Shown: piece by piece, positions 1-7,792 of the stretch | Position numbering within the stretch: position 1 is the stretch's first letter | Layout: every line of letters starts with the position of its first letter | Source: an uncultured Spirochaetales bacterium | GTDB lineage: Bacteria > Spirochaetota > Spirochaetia > Sphaerochaetales > Sphaerochaetaceae | Direction of reading: 5' to 3' | Assembly: GCA_944390865.1 (NCBI GenBank) | Contig: CALXRC010000023.1 | Coordinates: forward strand, 1 to 35,327 | DNA: 35,327 bases | Program-made: the position numbers and the translations under genes | The notes under the pieces: generated by a model | The model's database searches: none | Told to the model about the DNA's origin: nothing | Seen by the model: only the letters and a program-made list of their open reading frames with translations

Positions 1-1
1 C

Positions 2-306
2 GGTATCAGGGACGAAGAGTTGCTTGATTCAGCGTTGGAAGGCATCTTCCAGACGTTTGATGGCAAGGAGCTTTATCAACCAAAGAAGAGAAAGGAGCAC
101 GGCTTGGCTATTCGCTCATATCAAACCACGCATTCATAGACGGCAACAAGCGCATTGGAATGTATGTAATGATGACGTGTCTCGAAGTCAACGGAATCCA
201 TCTGGAATGCACCGATGAAGAGGTTGCCGAAACCGGGCTTGCAGTGGCTTCAGGTGAAAAGAGCTACGAGGAACTGCTTGAATGGGTGGAGGGGCACAAG
301 GTATGA
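2..306 (+). pseudogene. doc: Doc/Fic-family toxin, 5'-truncated by the window edge and frameshifted
   Basis: Frame 2 from base 2 reads GIRDEELLDSALEGIFQTF..KELYQ, which matches the start of the Doc (death on curing) fold. After about base 78 homology continues only in the frame starting at 79, with KEEKGARLGYSLISNHAFID, then GNKRIG, ending in GEKSYEELLEWVEGHKV and TGA at 304-306. The Fic active-site motif HxFxDGNxxR is present as HAFIDGNKR. Doc-type Fic proteins modify EF-Tu by phosphorylation and are normally paired with a Phd antitoxin, which would lie upstream, outside the window. The two halves fit together if one base is missing near 74-79. This is either a genuine inactivating deletion or a sequencing error; the window cannot tell them apart. 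No promoter is visible because the start is cut off. Confidence 0.8.
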
Positions 307-345
307 AATCAGAGAAATTTATGGAAAATGCATTCTGAATTGTGT

Positions 346-351
346 TAAGAT
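346..351 (+). promoter_or_regulatory. Possible -10 box of the molybdo-like operon
   Basis: TAAGAT lies six bases before the ATG at 358, and the sequence between has GGGG but no good Shine-Dalgarno. A weak -35 candidate (TGGAAA) lies 18 bases upstream. If used, transcription would start at or next to the start codon. Weak alone; it gains support from the same geometry at other operon heads in this window. Confidence 0.3.
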
Positions 352-357
352 GGGGAC

Positions 358-2301
358 ATGGCAGAACACATGAGAGGCAGCCTGAACAAAAGCAGCAAGT
401 TCTACGGCACGCTCATTACAGCAAACTCCAGCAAGAAGGCCAGAGTCACCGGCATCGAAATACCTGATCTGGGAGAGCGCTATTTCACACTGCGCAGGTC
501 AGATCTCAAGGATGATGCTGTACTGACTGTTTTTTCCGGCACCCTCCCTGTCCTCAGCGAAGAGAGCGTCCTCTATCCGCAGCAGCCTGTCATGGCTCTT
601 TTCGGGCCTGACAGTGAATCTGTAGGTCTGCTTTCAAAGGATATCAGACTCACTTTATCAGAGCTGGAAGAGGAAGAAGAGAGCGCTGAGGCTGCCAACG
701 GTCTCAGCTATGGAACAGAACCTGCGGAAGAGGAAGAGTACCGCGTCATCACGTCCTCTGTCAGACAGGAAGAGAGGGTTTTCATCAAGGAAAAGCCGCT
801 GACCTGCGAATGCTGGCAGGAAGGTGAGCGGGTGCACATCGAAGTGCCGGCCCAGTGGCCTTCCCTCATCCGCACCAATGTCGCCAGGCTGCTTGACATG
901 CAGGAAGTCAACGTCATTGTCCATCAGATGCCATACAGCGCCCTGCATGACGAATATCTGATCCAGCCGGTGATCCTTTCTGCGATCGCGGCCCTGGCTG
1001 CAGTCAAGGCAGGTCTGCCCGTCGTCCTTACGGACAGGGCCTTTTCCGTCAGTCCTCGCATTGAGATAAACAGGACTACAAAGTGCTCCACAGAGGGAAA
1101 GCCCGTATCTGAAGAGTGCAGGATGACAGCCTGGCTGGGAGCCTATGCGCTTGATGATGCCGAATTCATCAGACAGTCGCTTACAGGACTGCTGCCGAAC
1201 TACCCTGTAAAAAGCTTCAGGGCTGAGGTGAGCGTGAAGCGCAGCCGCAGCTTCCCTTCCCTCTTCTTTTCCGGCGCCGGATACAGCGACGCCCTTTTCA
1301 GCACAGAACGCCATGCGACAATGATCGCGGATTCATTTGAGACCCCGCCTGCGAAATGGAAAGAGTATGTGGCCTCAGCGAAAAGGCCTTTCACAGACTA
1401 CATGCCCTCTGCAGACCTCAGGCAGCTTGCCGCGCTCACAGCTGAAATCGAGCAGGAAAGCGACTTCAACAGAAAATGGGCCTCGTACGCAACACAGACA
1501 GACGAATATGACCTGTTTTCCTTCACGCGCGGAATCGGACTTGCAAGCGGCTACTCAATCTCAGGCTTCTCGACAAGCCACAACAAGGAATACAGCGCCC
1601 AGGCCAAGATCACGCTGACAGAAAAGCACAATATCACGCTGCTTACATCCTTCCCTCCCTCAGATGAGTTCTCATCTCTCGTGACAAAGACAATCAGAAG
1701 CGAGATCGACATGGGCAGAGACAGCGATGTCATCATCCTCGACAACGACGGGACAATGACAGACAGCGGCGCTGACGTGCTGGAAAGAGCGGAAGGACAC
1801 TTTCCGATACAGCTTGCAGCTGCCTGCGGAAGGCTGAACCTCCAGAAGGACGAGGCTCCTGTCAGCATCGTCTTTGACTGCGACGAGAAGCTTGTCCCCT
1901 GCGAGTTTGAGCAGCGCGGAATGGCAGGCATCATAATAGAGACAAAGCTCGACAACCTCAGCTTTGATCCAGTCGTGCTGGAAGCCTGGGTCTGCGCATC
2001 TTCATGTCAGGAGATTCCGGACCTCTATCTCAACAGCATGATCAGGCGCCAGCTTATCAGCACGCTGCGCGACTGCGGAGCTAAGTTCAGCAGCGACCCA
2101 CAGCGTCCTTTCAGAATCAATATCGTGCGCAAAGACTGGCCGCAGGGAGGACTTACCAGCCTCGCAAGCGCAGTCAGGGGCCTGACAAAGGCAGCCTTCC
2201 TGTCAGCGATGAAGCTCTGCCTTTCCGGCCTTGACCAGAGACTGCCGCTGGATGCGCAGTCAGTTGAGAAGGCCTACAGGCAGACAGGAGGCAGACAATG
2301 A
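358..2301 (+). CDS. Degenerate xanthine dehydrogenase-like molybdopterin subunit
   Basis: The 647-residue protein resembles the large (CoxL/XdhA-type) subunit of molybdenum hydroxylases, which are usually about 750-800 residues. Residues 15-100 look like the a/b hammerhead domain, followed by an acidic linker (about 102-127) and a first molybdopterin-binding-like domain (about 157-225, ending AALAAVKAGLPVVLTDRAFS). Where active enzymes carry the GGxFGxK motif this protein reads MPYSALHD (about 191-198). Near the C-terminus, the catalytic GxGE glutamate region reads PQGGLTSLASAVRGL with no glutamate. It overlaps the next gene by ATGA and forms an operon with an iron-sulfur and an FAD-like subunit. 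The fold and complex are likely; hydroxylase activity is doubtful. No molybdenum-cofactor genes occur in the window. The start ATG lacks a clear ribosome site; an ATG at 370 is an alternative. Confidence 0.7.
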   Translation: MAEHMRGSLNKSSKFYGTLITANSSKKARVTGIEIPDLGERYFTLRRSDLKDDAVLTVFSGTLPVLSEESVLYPQQPVMALFGPDSESVGLLSKDIRLTLSELEEEEESAEAANGLSYGTEPAEEEEYRVITSSVRQEERVFIKEKPLTCECWQEGERVHIEVPAQWPSLIRTNVARLLDMQEVNVIVHQMPYSALHDEYLIQPVILSAIAALAAVKAGLPVVLTDRAFSVSPRIEINRTTKCSTEGKPVSEECRMTAWLGAYALDDAEFIRQSLTGLLPNYPVKSFRAEVSVKRSRSFPSLFFSGAGYSDALFSTERHATMIADSFETPPAKWKEYVASAKRPFTDYMPSADLRQLAALTAEIEQESDFNRKWASYATQTDEYDLFSFTRGIGLASGYSISGFSTSHNKEYSAQAKITLTEKHNITLLTSFPPSDEFSSLVTKTIRSEIDMGRDSDVIILDNDGTMTDSGADVLERAEGHFPIQLAAACGRLNLQKDEAPVSIVFDCDEKLVPCEFEQRGMAGIIIETKLDNLSFDPVVLEAWVCASSCQEIPDLYLNSMIRRQLISTLRDCGAKFSSDPQRPFRINIVRKDWPQGGLTSLASAVRGLTKAAFLSAMKLCLSGLDQRLPLDAQSVEKAYRQTGGRQ

Positions 2302-2804
2302 GAATTGAACTGACTGTTGACGGAAAATATCTTGCCCTCTCGCTGTCAAGCGACAAGCCGCTCAACCTGCTGCTGCAGGATGACCTTGAGATCCGCTCTG
2401 TCACAAGCCACTGCAACGGAGAGCTGTGCGGCAACTGCATTGTCCTGCTTGAAGGAAAGGCCGTGCTCTCCTGTCTTGTCCCCGCCTTTGAGGTCAGGGG
2501 CAGGACGATCGTGACCTTTGACGGTTTTTCCAGAACAAGGGACTACAGGGACATCGAAAGGGCCTTCAGCAGCTGCGCCGTCAACCCCTGCGACAACTGC
2601 TATGCCTCACGCGTGCTGCTGATAGAAAGCATAATCAGGCGCTATGAATCGACAATAAACGACTTTGACGAGGCCGAGATACTGCAGGAAGCAGAGCTGA
2701 TACGCTGCCCCTGCCTTGACAGCAGAAGTTTCCTGACTGTCGCAAGGGAAAGCCTGTTCAACAGAAGGAAGAGAAAGAATGTACGTAGAACTCAGATCTC
2801 CTAA
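2298..2804 (+). CDS. [2Fe-2S] subunit of xanthine dehydrogenase-like complex (CoxS-type)
   Basis: The 168-residue protein has both iron-sulfur sites of the small subunit of molybdenum hydroxylases. The plant-type cluster ligands are C39-x4-C44-x2-C47-x11-C59 (HCNGELCGNC...SC). The second, all-helical domain has C98-x2-C101 (CDNC) and C137-x-C139 (CPC), which replace the usual CGxC and CxC pairs. In the family this subunit passes electrons between the molybdenum site and FAD. All cluster cysteines are kept although the large partner has lost its active-site motifs, so the protein may serve as an electron carrier. The start overlaps the upstream stop (ATGA) and is preceded by GGAGG. The C-terminal tail is basic (RRKRKNVRR), and the gene overlaps the next by 26 bases. 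Confidence 0.8.
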   Translation: MRIELTVDGKYLALSLSSDKPLNLLLQDDLEIRSVTSHCNGELCGNCIVLLEGKAVLSCLVPAFEVRGRTIVTFDGFSRTRDYRDIERAFSSCAVNPCDNCYASRVLLIESIIRRYESTINDFDEAEILQEAELIRCPCLDSRSFLTVARESLFNRRKRKNVRRTQIS

Positions 2805-3699
2805 CATACATGAGCCGGAGAATATGGCGGCCTACAACAACACCATTCTCAACTACCGGGACACGACACCCTTCCTCTGGGCAGGCGGCACAGAAATCAT
2901 GAGCCAGAAGGATTTCTACCCCGCGCTGAGGGGAAACATCGAGATCATCTCACTGGGCAAGATCGAAGAGCTGCATCACTTCCTGAGAAACGACCGCTAT
3001 GCGGAATTCGGGGCCATGGTCACAATCAATGAAATCGCACAGGCCGGAAAGCTCGTCCTTCCCAGAATCCTGCTGGATACAATAAACAGCACAGCCTGCC
3101 GCACTGTCAGAGAGAGAATAACCGTCGGAGGAAGCCTTTGCACAAAGCGGTTCAAGACCTCCCTGGCCTCCACTCTCATGATTCTTGATGCGGCAATCGA
3201 GCTCAGATACATGAAAAAGAGGATGCACTCGAAGTGGTATCAGATATCGAGAATCTATGACAAAAACGGAAAGCTCGACATACCAGAAGGGGCTCTGCTG
3301 AGCAAGGTGAGAATCGCAATCCAGCAGTACGACTACCAGTATTACAAAACAGTGGGCTCGCCTCTCAGCGATCCTGACAACTCGCTCTCAGTGGCACTGG
3401 TGGCCCGCTTTGAACAGGGCAGCATCTCATATGCTCGGGTAATCTTCACCCTGCCCTCAAAAGGCTTCATCTACTCCAGGGATCTGGACAATCTGTTCAC
3501 CAGCATTCATCTTCCTGTCAGCATTTCGCGCTATGCGCAGGTGGAAAGCTATGTCATTGACTACATCAGGGAGAACTTTTCTGAAATTCCCCCGCTGCAG
3601 GAAAGCCGCCTGAGAGGCTGTTTCCATGACATGATCAGGGACATGAACGAGACAGTTCTCTGCTACACAGGAACTCCGGGTGAGAGAATCCAGCAGTAA
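2779..3699 (+). CDS. FAD-binding subunit of xanthine dehydrogenase-like complex (CoxM-type)
   Basis: The 306-residue protein matches the medium subunit of molybdenum hydroxylases (FAD_binding_5 plus a CO_deh_flav_C-like end). The first flavin loop is AGGTEIM (35-41), followed by IISLGKIEEL and AEFGAMVTINEI (75-86), which matches the usual 'xxIGAxxTxxEI' strand. The second loop is ITVGGSLCT (114-122), where active members have TxGGNI/L. The C-terminal part has the KTVGSPLSDPDNSLSVALVA stretch typical of the flavin C domain. A good GGAAGAG ribosome site lies inside the previous gene, and the 26-base overlap implies translational coupling. The flavin site looks better kept than the molybdenum site of the large subunit, so the complex may be a flavin/iron-sulfur electron-transfer unit. 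Its substrate is unknown. Confidence 0.75.
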   Translation: MYVELRSPNIHEPENMAAYNNTILNYRDTTPFLWAGGTEIMSQKDFYPALRGNIEIISLGKIEELHHFLRNDRYAEFGAMVTINEIAQAGKLVLPRILLDTINSTACRTVRERITVGGSLCTKRFKTSLASTLMILDAAIELRYMKKRMHSKWYQISRIYDKNGKLDIPEGALLSKVRIAIQQYDYQYYKTVGSPLSDPDNSLSVALVARFEQGSISYARVIFTLPSKGFIYSRDLDNLFTSIHLPVSISRYAQVESYVIDYIRENFSEIPPLQESRLRGCFHDMIRDMNETVLCYTGTPGERIQQ

Positions 3700-3728
3700 G
3701 CGCTGATGTCAAAAGCCCGCTTTTAGGC

Positions 3729-3734
3729 TATACT
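3729..3734 (+). promoter_or_regulatory. Probable -10 box of dnaE
   Basis: TATACT lies eight bases before the dnaE ATG at 3743, with no Shine-Dalgarno between (CTTTATTT). A small inverted repeat AAAAG-CCCG-CTTTT (3711-3724) sits just upstream in the 43-base gap and might act as a weak terminator for the preceding operon. No clear -35 box is seen. Confidence 0.45.
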
Positions 3735-3742
3735 CTTTATTT

Positions 3743-6700
3743 ATGAGCGAAGAGATCAAAGCCAGCGCAGAAGAAAAGAAGAGCGTCTTCGTACATCTTC
3801 ACAATCACACAGACTACTCACTGCTTGACGGAGCCGCACAGATTCCGGCATACATAGGCAAATGCAAGGAATACGGGATGGATGCCGTCGCCATCACGGA
3901 CCATGGCAACATGTACGGAGCCATGAAGTTCTACAAGGCCTGCAGGGCCGCCGGCATCAAGCCTATCATAGGCAGCGAGTTCTACATGAATCCCAGAGAC
4001 AGAAGGGATCAGAGTCCTTTCTCGGAGGGAAGAAACCACTCTTACCATCTCATTCTCCTGGCAATGAATGACAACGGCTACCATCACCTGATGGAGCTCA
4101 CCACGCTTGCCAACACAGAGGGCTTTTACTATAAGCCGAGGATTGATGACGAGATCCTGGCTTCTCACAGCGATGACCTGATCTGCCTCTCAGCCTGCCT
4201 TGGCGGAGAAATACTCCAGAACCTGCTGCATGACGACTATGAGAGGGCAAAGGAACGAGCCGCCTGGTTCAAGTCCGTCTTCAAGGACAGGTATTACATT
4301 GAGCTGCAGGATCACGGACTTGAGGAGCAGAAAAGGACAAATCCCATGCTGATCCGGCTTGCCCGCGAACTTGACATCCCGCTGGTGTGTACCAATGACA
4401 TCCACTACATAAACAAGGATGATGCCAATGCCCATGACACATTGCTGTGCATCGGCACTAATGCCAAGAAGACAGATGAAAAGCGCATGCGCTTTCCAAA
4501 TGACAATTTCTACTTCAAGAGCGAAGAGGAGATGAGACAGCTATTCTCCTACTGCCCTGAAGCGGTGGAGAACACAAGAGTCATCGCAGACCGCTGCAAC
4601 CTTGAAGTCCAGTTTCCCGGACCGCTGCTTCCTGACTATGAGATTCCTGAGGGCTTCAGCAATACGGGAGAGTACCTCGTGCACCTGGCAAACGAAGGCT
4701 GCATAAGGCGCTATGGGGAAATCACAGACGAGCTGAGAAAAAGGCTGGACCATGAGCTCGAGATCATCCTGAAGATGAAGTTTGACGGATACTTCCTGAT
4801 CGTCCGCGACTATATCTACTGGGCAAAGACCCATGACATCCCGGTAGGACCGGGCAGAGGCTCCGGTGCAGGCTCCCTTGTCGCCTACTGCGTCGACATC
4901 ACGGATGTTGACCCGATGAAGTACAATCTGCTGTTTGAACGCTTTCTCAACCCTGAACGCGTCTCTATGCCTGATTTCGACATTGATTTCTGCTTCGAAC
5001 GCCGTGGCGAGGTCATCCAGTACGTCACAGAGCACTACGGCAAGGACCGCGTAGGCCAGATCTGTACTTTCGGAACGCTCAAGGCGAAGGCTGTCGTCAA
5101 AGACGTAGCCCGTGTCCTCGACATACCGTATGATGAGTCCAACCTGATCTGCAAATACATTCCGGATGAGCCGAAGATGACCATTGCGAAGGCAATAGAC
5201 ATGGAGCCGAAGCTCAGGGAGATCATTGCCCGCGGAGGCGTTTACGCAGAGCTTTTTGACACAGCCCGCCGCCTTGAAGGAGGCGCCAGGCACACCTCGC
5301 TGCATGCAGCAGGCGTCGTCATCGGAAAGACTGATCTCATCGACTATGTGCCGATATCATTTGATCCGAAGACAAAGTCAATTGCCACTCAGTACACAAT
5401 GGACCAGATCGAGGAATGCGGACTGGTGAAGATGGACTTCCTGGGACTCAAGACGCTGACGCTGATCAAGCACACAGTCGACCTCATCCACAAAAAGGAT
5501 CCCTCATTCGACATCAGCAGAATCGATGAGCAGGACAAGGCCACCTTTGACATGCTCAAGAAAGGAGACAGCGAGTGCGTCTTCCAGTTTGAATCAGGCG
5601 GCATGCAGAAAGTCCTGAAGGATGCCCAGCCTGAGACAATTGAGGACCTTGTCGCCTTGAATGCGCTTTATCGTCCGGGTCCGATGCAGTACATAGACCG
5701 CTTTGTCGCCTGCAAGAACGGCCTGCAGCCTATTGAATACGCCGATCCGGAGCTTGAGCCGGTGCTCAAGACAACCTATGGAGTCATCGTCTATCAGGAG
5801 CAGGTCATGCAGGTTGCCCAGATCATAGCCGGCTACAGTCTGGGACAGGCAGACATTCTGAGAAGGATCATGGGAAAGAAAAAGGTCGAGAAGCTGGCTG
5901 AGGAGAAGGTCAAGTTTGTCGAGAGCGCAAAGAAACTCGGCAGGGATCCGAAGCATGCCCAGGACATCTTTGAAATGCTTGAGCCGTTTGCATTGTACGG
6001 CTTCAACAAGTCCCACGCGGTCGCATACTCGATTGTCGCCTACCAGACAGCCTACCTCAAGGCCAACTACCCCAGCGAGTTCCTTGCTGCGAACCTGACA
6101 AACGAGATGAGCAATCCTGACAAGTTCAAGGATTACCTCGCTCTGGCAGACAGCATGGGAATAAAGATCCTGCCGCCTTCAATCAACGACTCTGACATGC
6201 ACTTCAATGTGGTCGGCAATGACATTGTCTACGGTCTGGCCGGAATAAAGAACGTCGGAGAGAACATCACCCGTCTCATTGTCGAGGAGAGAGAGAAGAA
6301 CGGAAGGTACAAGAGCTTCATGGATTTCCTTTGCCGCCAGAGCGACGGACTTGTCAACTCAAGACTGCTTGAAGCCCTGATCAAGGCAGGCTGCTTTGAC
6401 TGTCTGGGCGAAGACAGGGCGACTCTTATGGCCAATCTTGATGCAGCCATCGCCTATGACAAAGGCTGCAGGGAGACGACGGCCTACGGACAGATCTCGC
6501 TTTTCGGAGATGAGAGCGAGCTTGGAAGCTTTGAGTTCAGGCCTGCCCAGCCCTGGTCCCAGAGGGAGATTCTGGACATGGAGAAAGAGCTGATCGGACG
6601 CTATGTCTCAGGCCACCCCCTGGACAGCTACAAAGAGGACATTGAGCGCTGCGTCTGGGTTGACATCTCAAAGCCCGAAGAGCTTCCTCTTGACAGGGAT

Positions 6701-7201
6701 GTAAGCCTGATCTGCCAGATCACGGCCTTCAGGGAGCTGAAGACAAAGAGAGGAGACAAGATGGCAAGCCTGACTCTGGCCAATTACCAGGGAACAATTG
6801 AGGCAGTCATCTTCCCCAAGGACTACGCGAATTACGAAGACAAGCTCTCAGTCGACATGATCGCAGGCTTCACAGGACGCTTTGACAGACGCAGGGACAG
6901 AGGGGATGAAATGCAGTTCGTCATCTCATCAGTCAGCGAGCCCAGAGAACTTGCGAGCGAGGCGATCAGGAAGATCAGCCTTTCTCTCGACTCGGCACAG
7001 CTTGCTGGAAGCAGCTGTGATCATTATCTTGAACAGGTAGTGTCTTTCCTGATCTCGCACAGCGGAAGCCTCCCTGTCATCCTCTTCATTGATGATGACA
7101 GGACGCAGTGGGTGCGCTCCTCCTTCAGCATTGAATATTACAAGGGGCTGAAGAAGGATCTGGCAGCCTTCCCTGTCATCAGGAATGTATATCTTTCATA
7201 G
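3743..7201 (+). CDS. dnaE: DNA polymerase III alpha subunit
   Basis: The 1152-residue replicative polymerase extends DNA from primers in the replisome. An N-terminal PHP domain begins HLHNHTDYSLLDGAA and continues with AITDHGNMYGAMKF and IKPIIGSEFYM; its metal-binding histidines look intact, so the domain may be active. The C-family polymerase catalytic aspartates are in PDFDIDF (D413 and D415, codons near 4979-4987) and in VKMDFLGL (about D565), with GPGRGSGAGSL upstream. The helix-hairpin-helix and beta-binding regions follow (YGFNKSHAVAYSIVAYQTAYLKA). An OB-fold is present near the C-terminus (about 980-1070). Length is normal for DnaE1 and no intein is seen. The ATG has no Shine-Dalgarno but a close -10 box. 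yggT follows after 9 bases. Confidence 0.97.
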   Translation: MSEEIKASAEEKKSVFVHLHNHTDYSLLDGAAQIPAYIGKCKEYGMDAVAITDHGNMYGAMKFYKACRAAGIKPIIGSEFYMNPRDRRDQSPFSEGRNHSYHLILLAMNDNGYHHLMELTTLANTEGFYYKPRIDDEILASHSDDLICLSACLGGEILQNLLHDDYERAKERAAWFKSVFKDRYYIELQDHGLEEQKRTNPMLIRLARELDIPLVCTNDIHYINKDDANAHDTLLCIGTNAKKTDEKRMRFPNDNFYFKSEEEMRQLFSYCPEAVENTRVIADRCNLEVQFPGPLLPDYEIPEGFSNTGEYLVHLANEGCIRRYGEITDELRKRLDHELEIILKMKFDGYFLIVRDYIYWAKTHDIPVGPGRGSGAGSLVAYCVDITDVDPMKYNLLFERFLNPERVSMPDFDIDFCFERRGEVIQYVTEHYGKDRVGQICTFGTLKAKAVVKDVARVLDIPYDESNLICKYIPDEPKMTIAKAIDMEPKLREIIARGGVYAELFDTARRLEGGARHTSLHAAGVVIGKTDLIDYVPISFDPKTKSIATQYTMDQIEECGLVKMDFLGLKTLTLIKHTVDLIHKKDPSFDISRIDEQDKATFDMLKKGDSECVFQFESGGMQKVLKDAQPETIEDLVALNALYRPGPMQYIDRFVACKNGLQPIEYADPELEPVLKTTYGVIVYQEQVMQVAQIIAGYSLGQADILRRIMGKKKVEKLAEEKVKFVESAKKLGRDPKHAQDIFEMLEPFALYGFNKSHAVAYSIVAYQTAYLKANYPSEFLAANLTNEMSNPDKFKDYLALADSMGIKILPPSINDSDMHFNVVGNDIVYGLAGIKNVGENITRLIVEEREKNGRYKSFMDFLCRQSDGLVNSRLLEALIKAGCFDCLGEDRATLMANLDAAIAYDKGCRETTAYGQISLFGDESELGSFEFRPAQPWSQREILDMEKELIGRYVSGHPLDSYKEDIERCVWVDISKPEELPLDRDVSLICQITAFRELKTKRGDKMASLTLANYQGTIEAVIFPKDYANYEDKLSVDMIAGFTGRFDRRRDRGDEMQFVISSVSEPRELASEAIRKISLSLDSAQLAGSSCDHYLEQVVSFLISHSGSLPVILFIDDDRTQWVRSSFSIEYYKGLKKDLAAFPVIRNVYLS

Positions 7202-7210
7202 GAGCACGCA

Positions 7211-7792
7211 ATGCTGGCACAGATCGCAGGCTTCACCGCCCGCCTTATCAGTCTTTATTCATTCTTCATCTGGATCCGCATCATCATGAGCTGGTTCAAT
7301 CCATGGCCCAGGGAGGGCAGCATCACCTGGTACTTCGCAAAGCTTGTCGATCCATACCTCAACCTCTTCCGGTCAAAGAAGTTCGTGATCGGCTACTTCG
7401 ACTTCTCACCGCTGCTCGCCGTAGGCCTTCTGGCAGTCATCCAGTCGCTGCTGAACATTTACTCTGTCTTCCAGGTCATGACGCTCTCGCTGGTGATCCA
7501 GATGATGCTCAGCGCTTTCTGGACATACGCGCTTTCCCTGCTGCTGATCATCCTGATCATCCTGCTGGCCATAAGGACAATAGGCGCCTTCACGCACTCC
7601 TACGGGCTTTCAAGGATGAATGCGGTCACAGAGAACATCATCAGGAAGGTGCAGAACCTGTTTTTCCCGAACAGGATTGTCAAGGAGACGACACTGTGCG
7701 TCATCACTCTTGCCATAGCTGTGCTTGCCTGGTTCGCATCCAGATGGCTGATCGGCTTTCTGATCGCCCTTGCCGCAAGGATACCGTTCTAG
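7211..7792 (+). CDS. YggT-family integral membrane protein
   Basis: The 193-residue protein carries two YggT-type repeats, each a pair of membrane segments. The first begins IAGFTARLISLYSFFIWIRIIMSWFNPW and includes KLVDPYLNLFR, the family hallmark. The second half (about 70-125) contains LSLLLIILIILLAIRTIGAF, and a final hydrophobic segment covers about 155-190. The family is widespread and linked to membrane and division-related processes, but its biochemical role is not settled. The start is supported by AGGAG (7200-7204) seven bases before the ATG. The gene lies nine bases after dnaE and abuts recG as TAGATG, so the three are probably co-transcribed. Confidence 0.85.
   Translation: MLAQIAGFTARLISLYSFFIWIRIIMSWFNPWPREGSITWYFAKLVDPYLNLFRSKKFVIGYFDFSPLLAVGLLAVIQSLLNIYSVFQVMTLSLVIQMMLSAFWTYALSLLLIILIILLAIRTIGAFTHSYGLSRMNAVTENIIRKVQNLFFPNRIVKETTLCVITLAIAVLAWFASRWLIGFLIALAARIPF

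Noticed and set aside
658..1314. Long minus-strand open frame of 218 codons opposite the molybdo-like subunit
   Set aside because: It lies antisense to a gene with clear family similarity, has low-complexity composition and no family match; a shadow frame.
4541..5305. Minus-strand open frame of 254 codons inside dnaE
   Set aside because: Antisense to conserved polymerase motifs; no recognisable domain or ribosome site.
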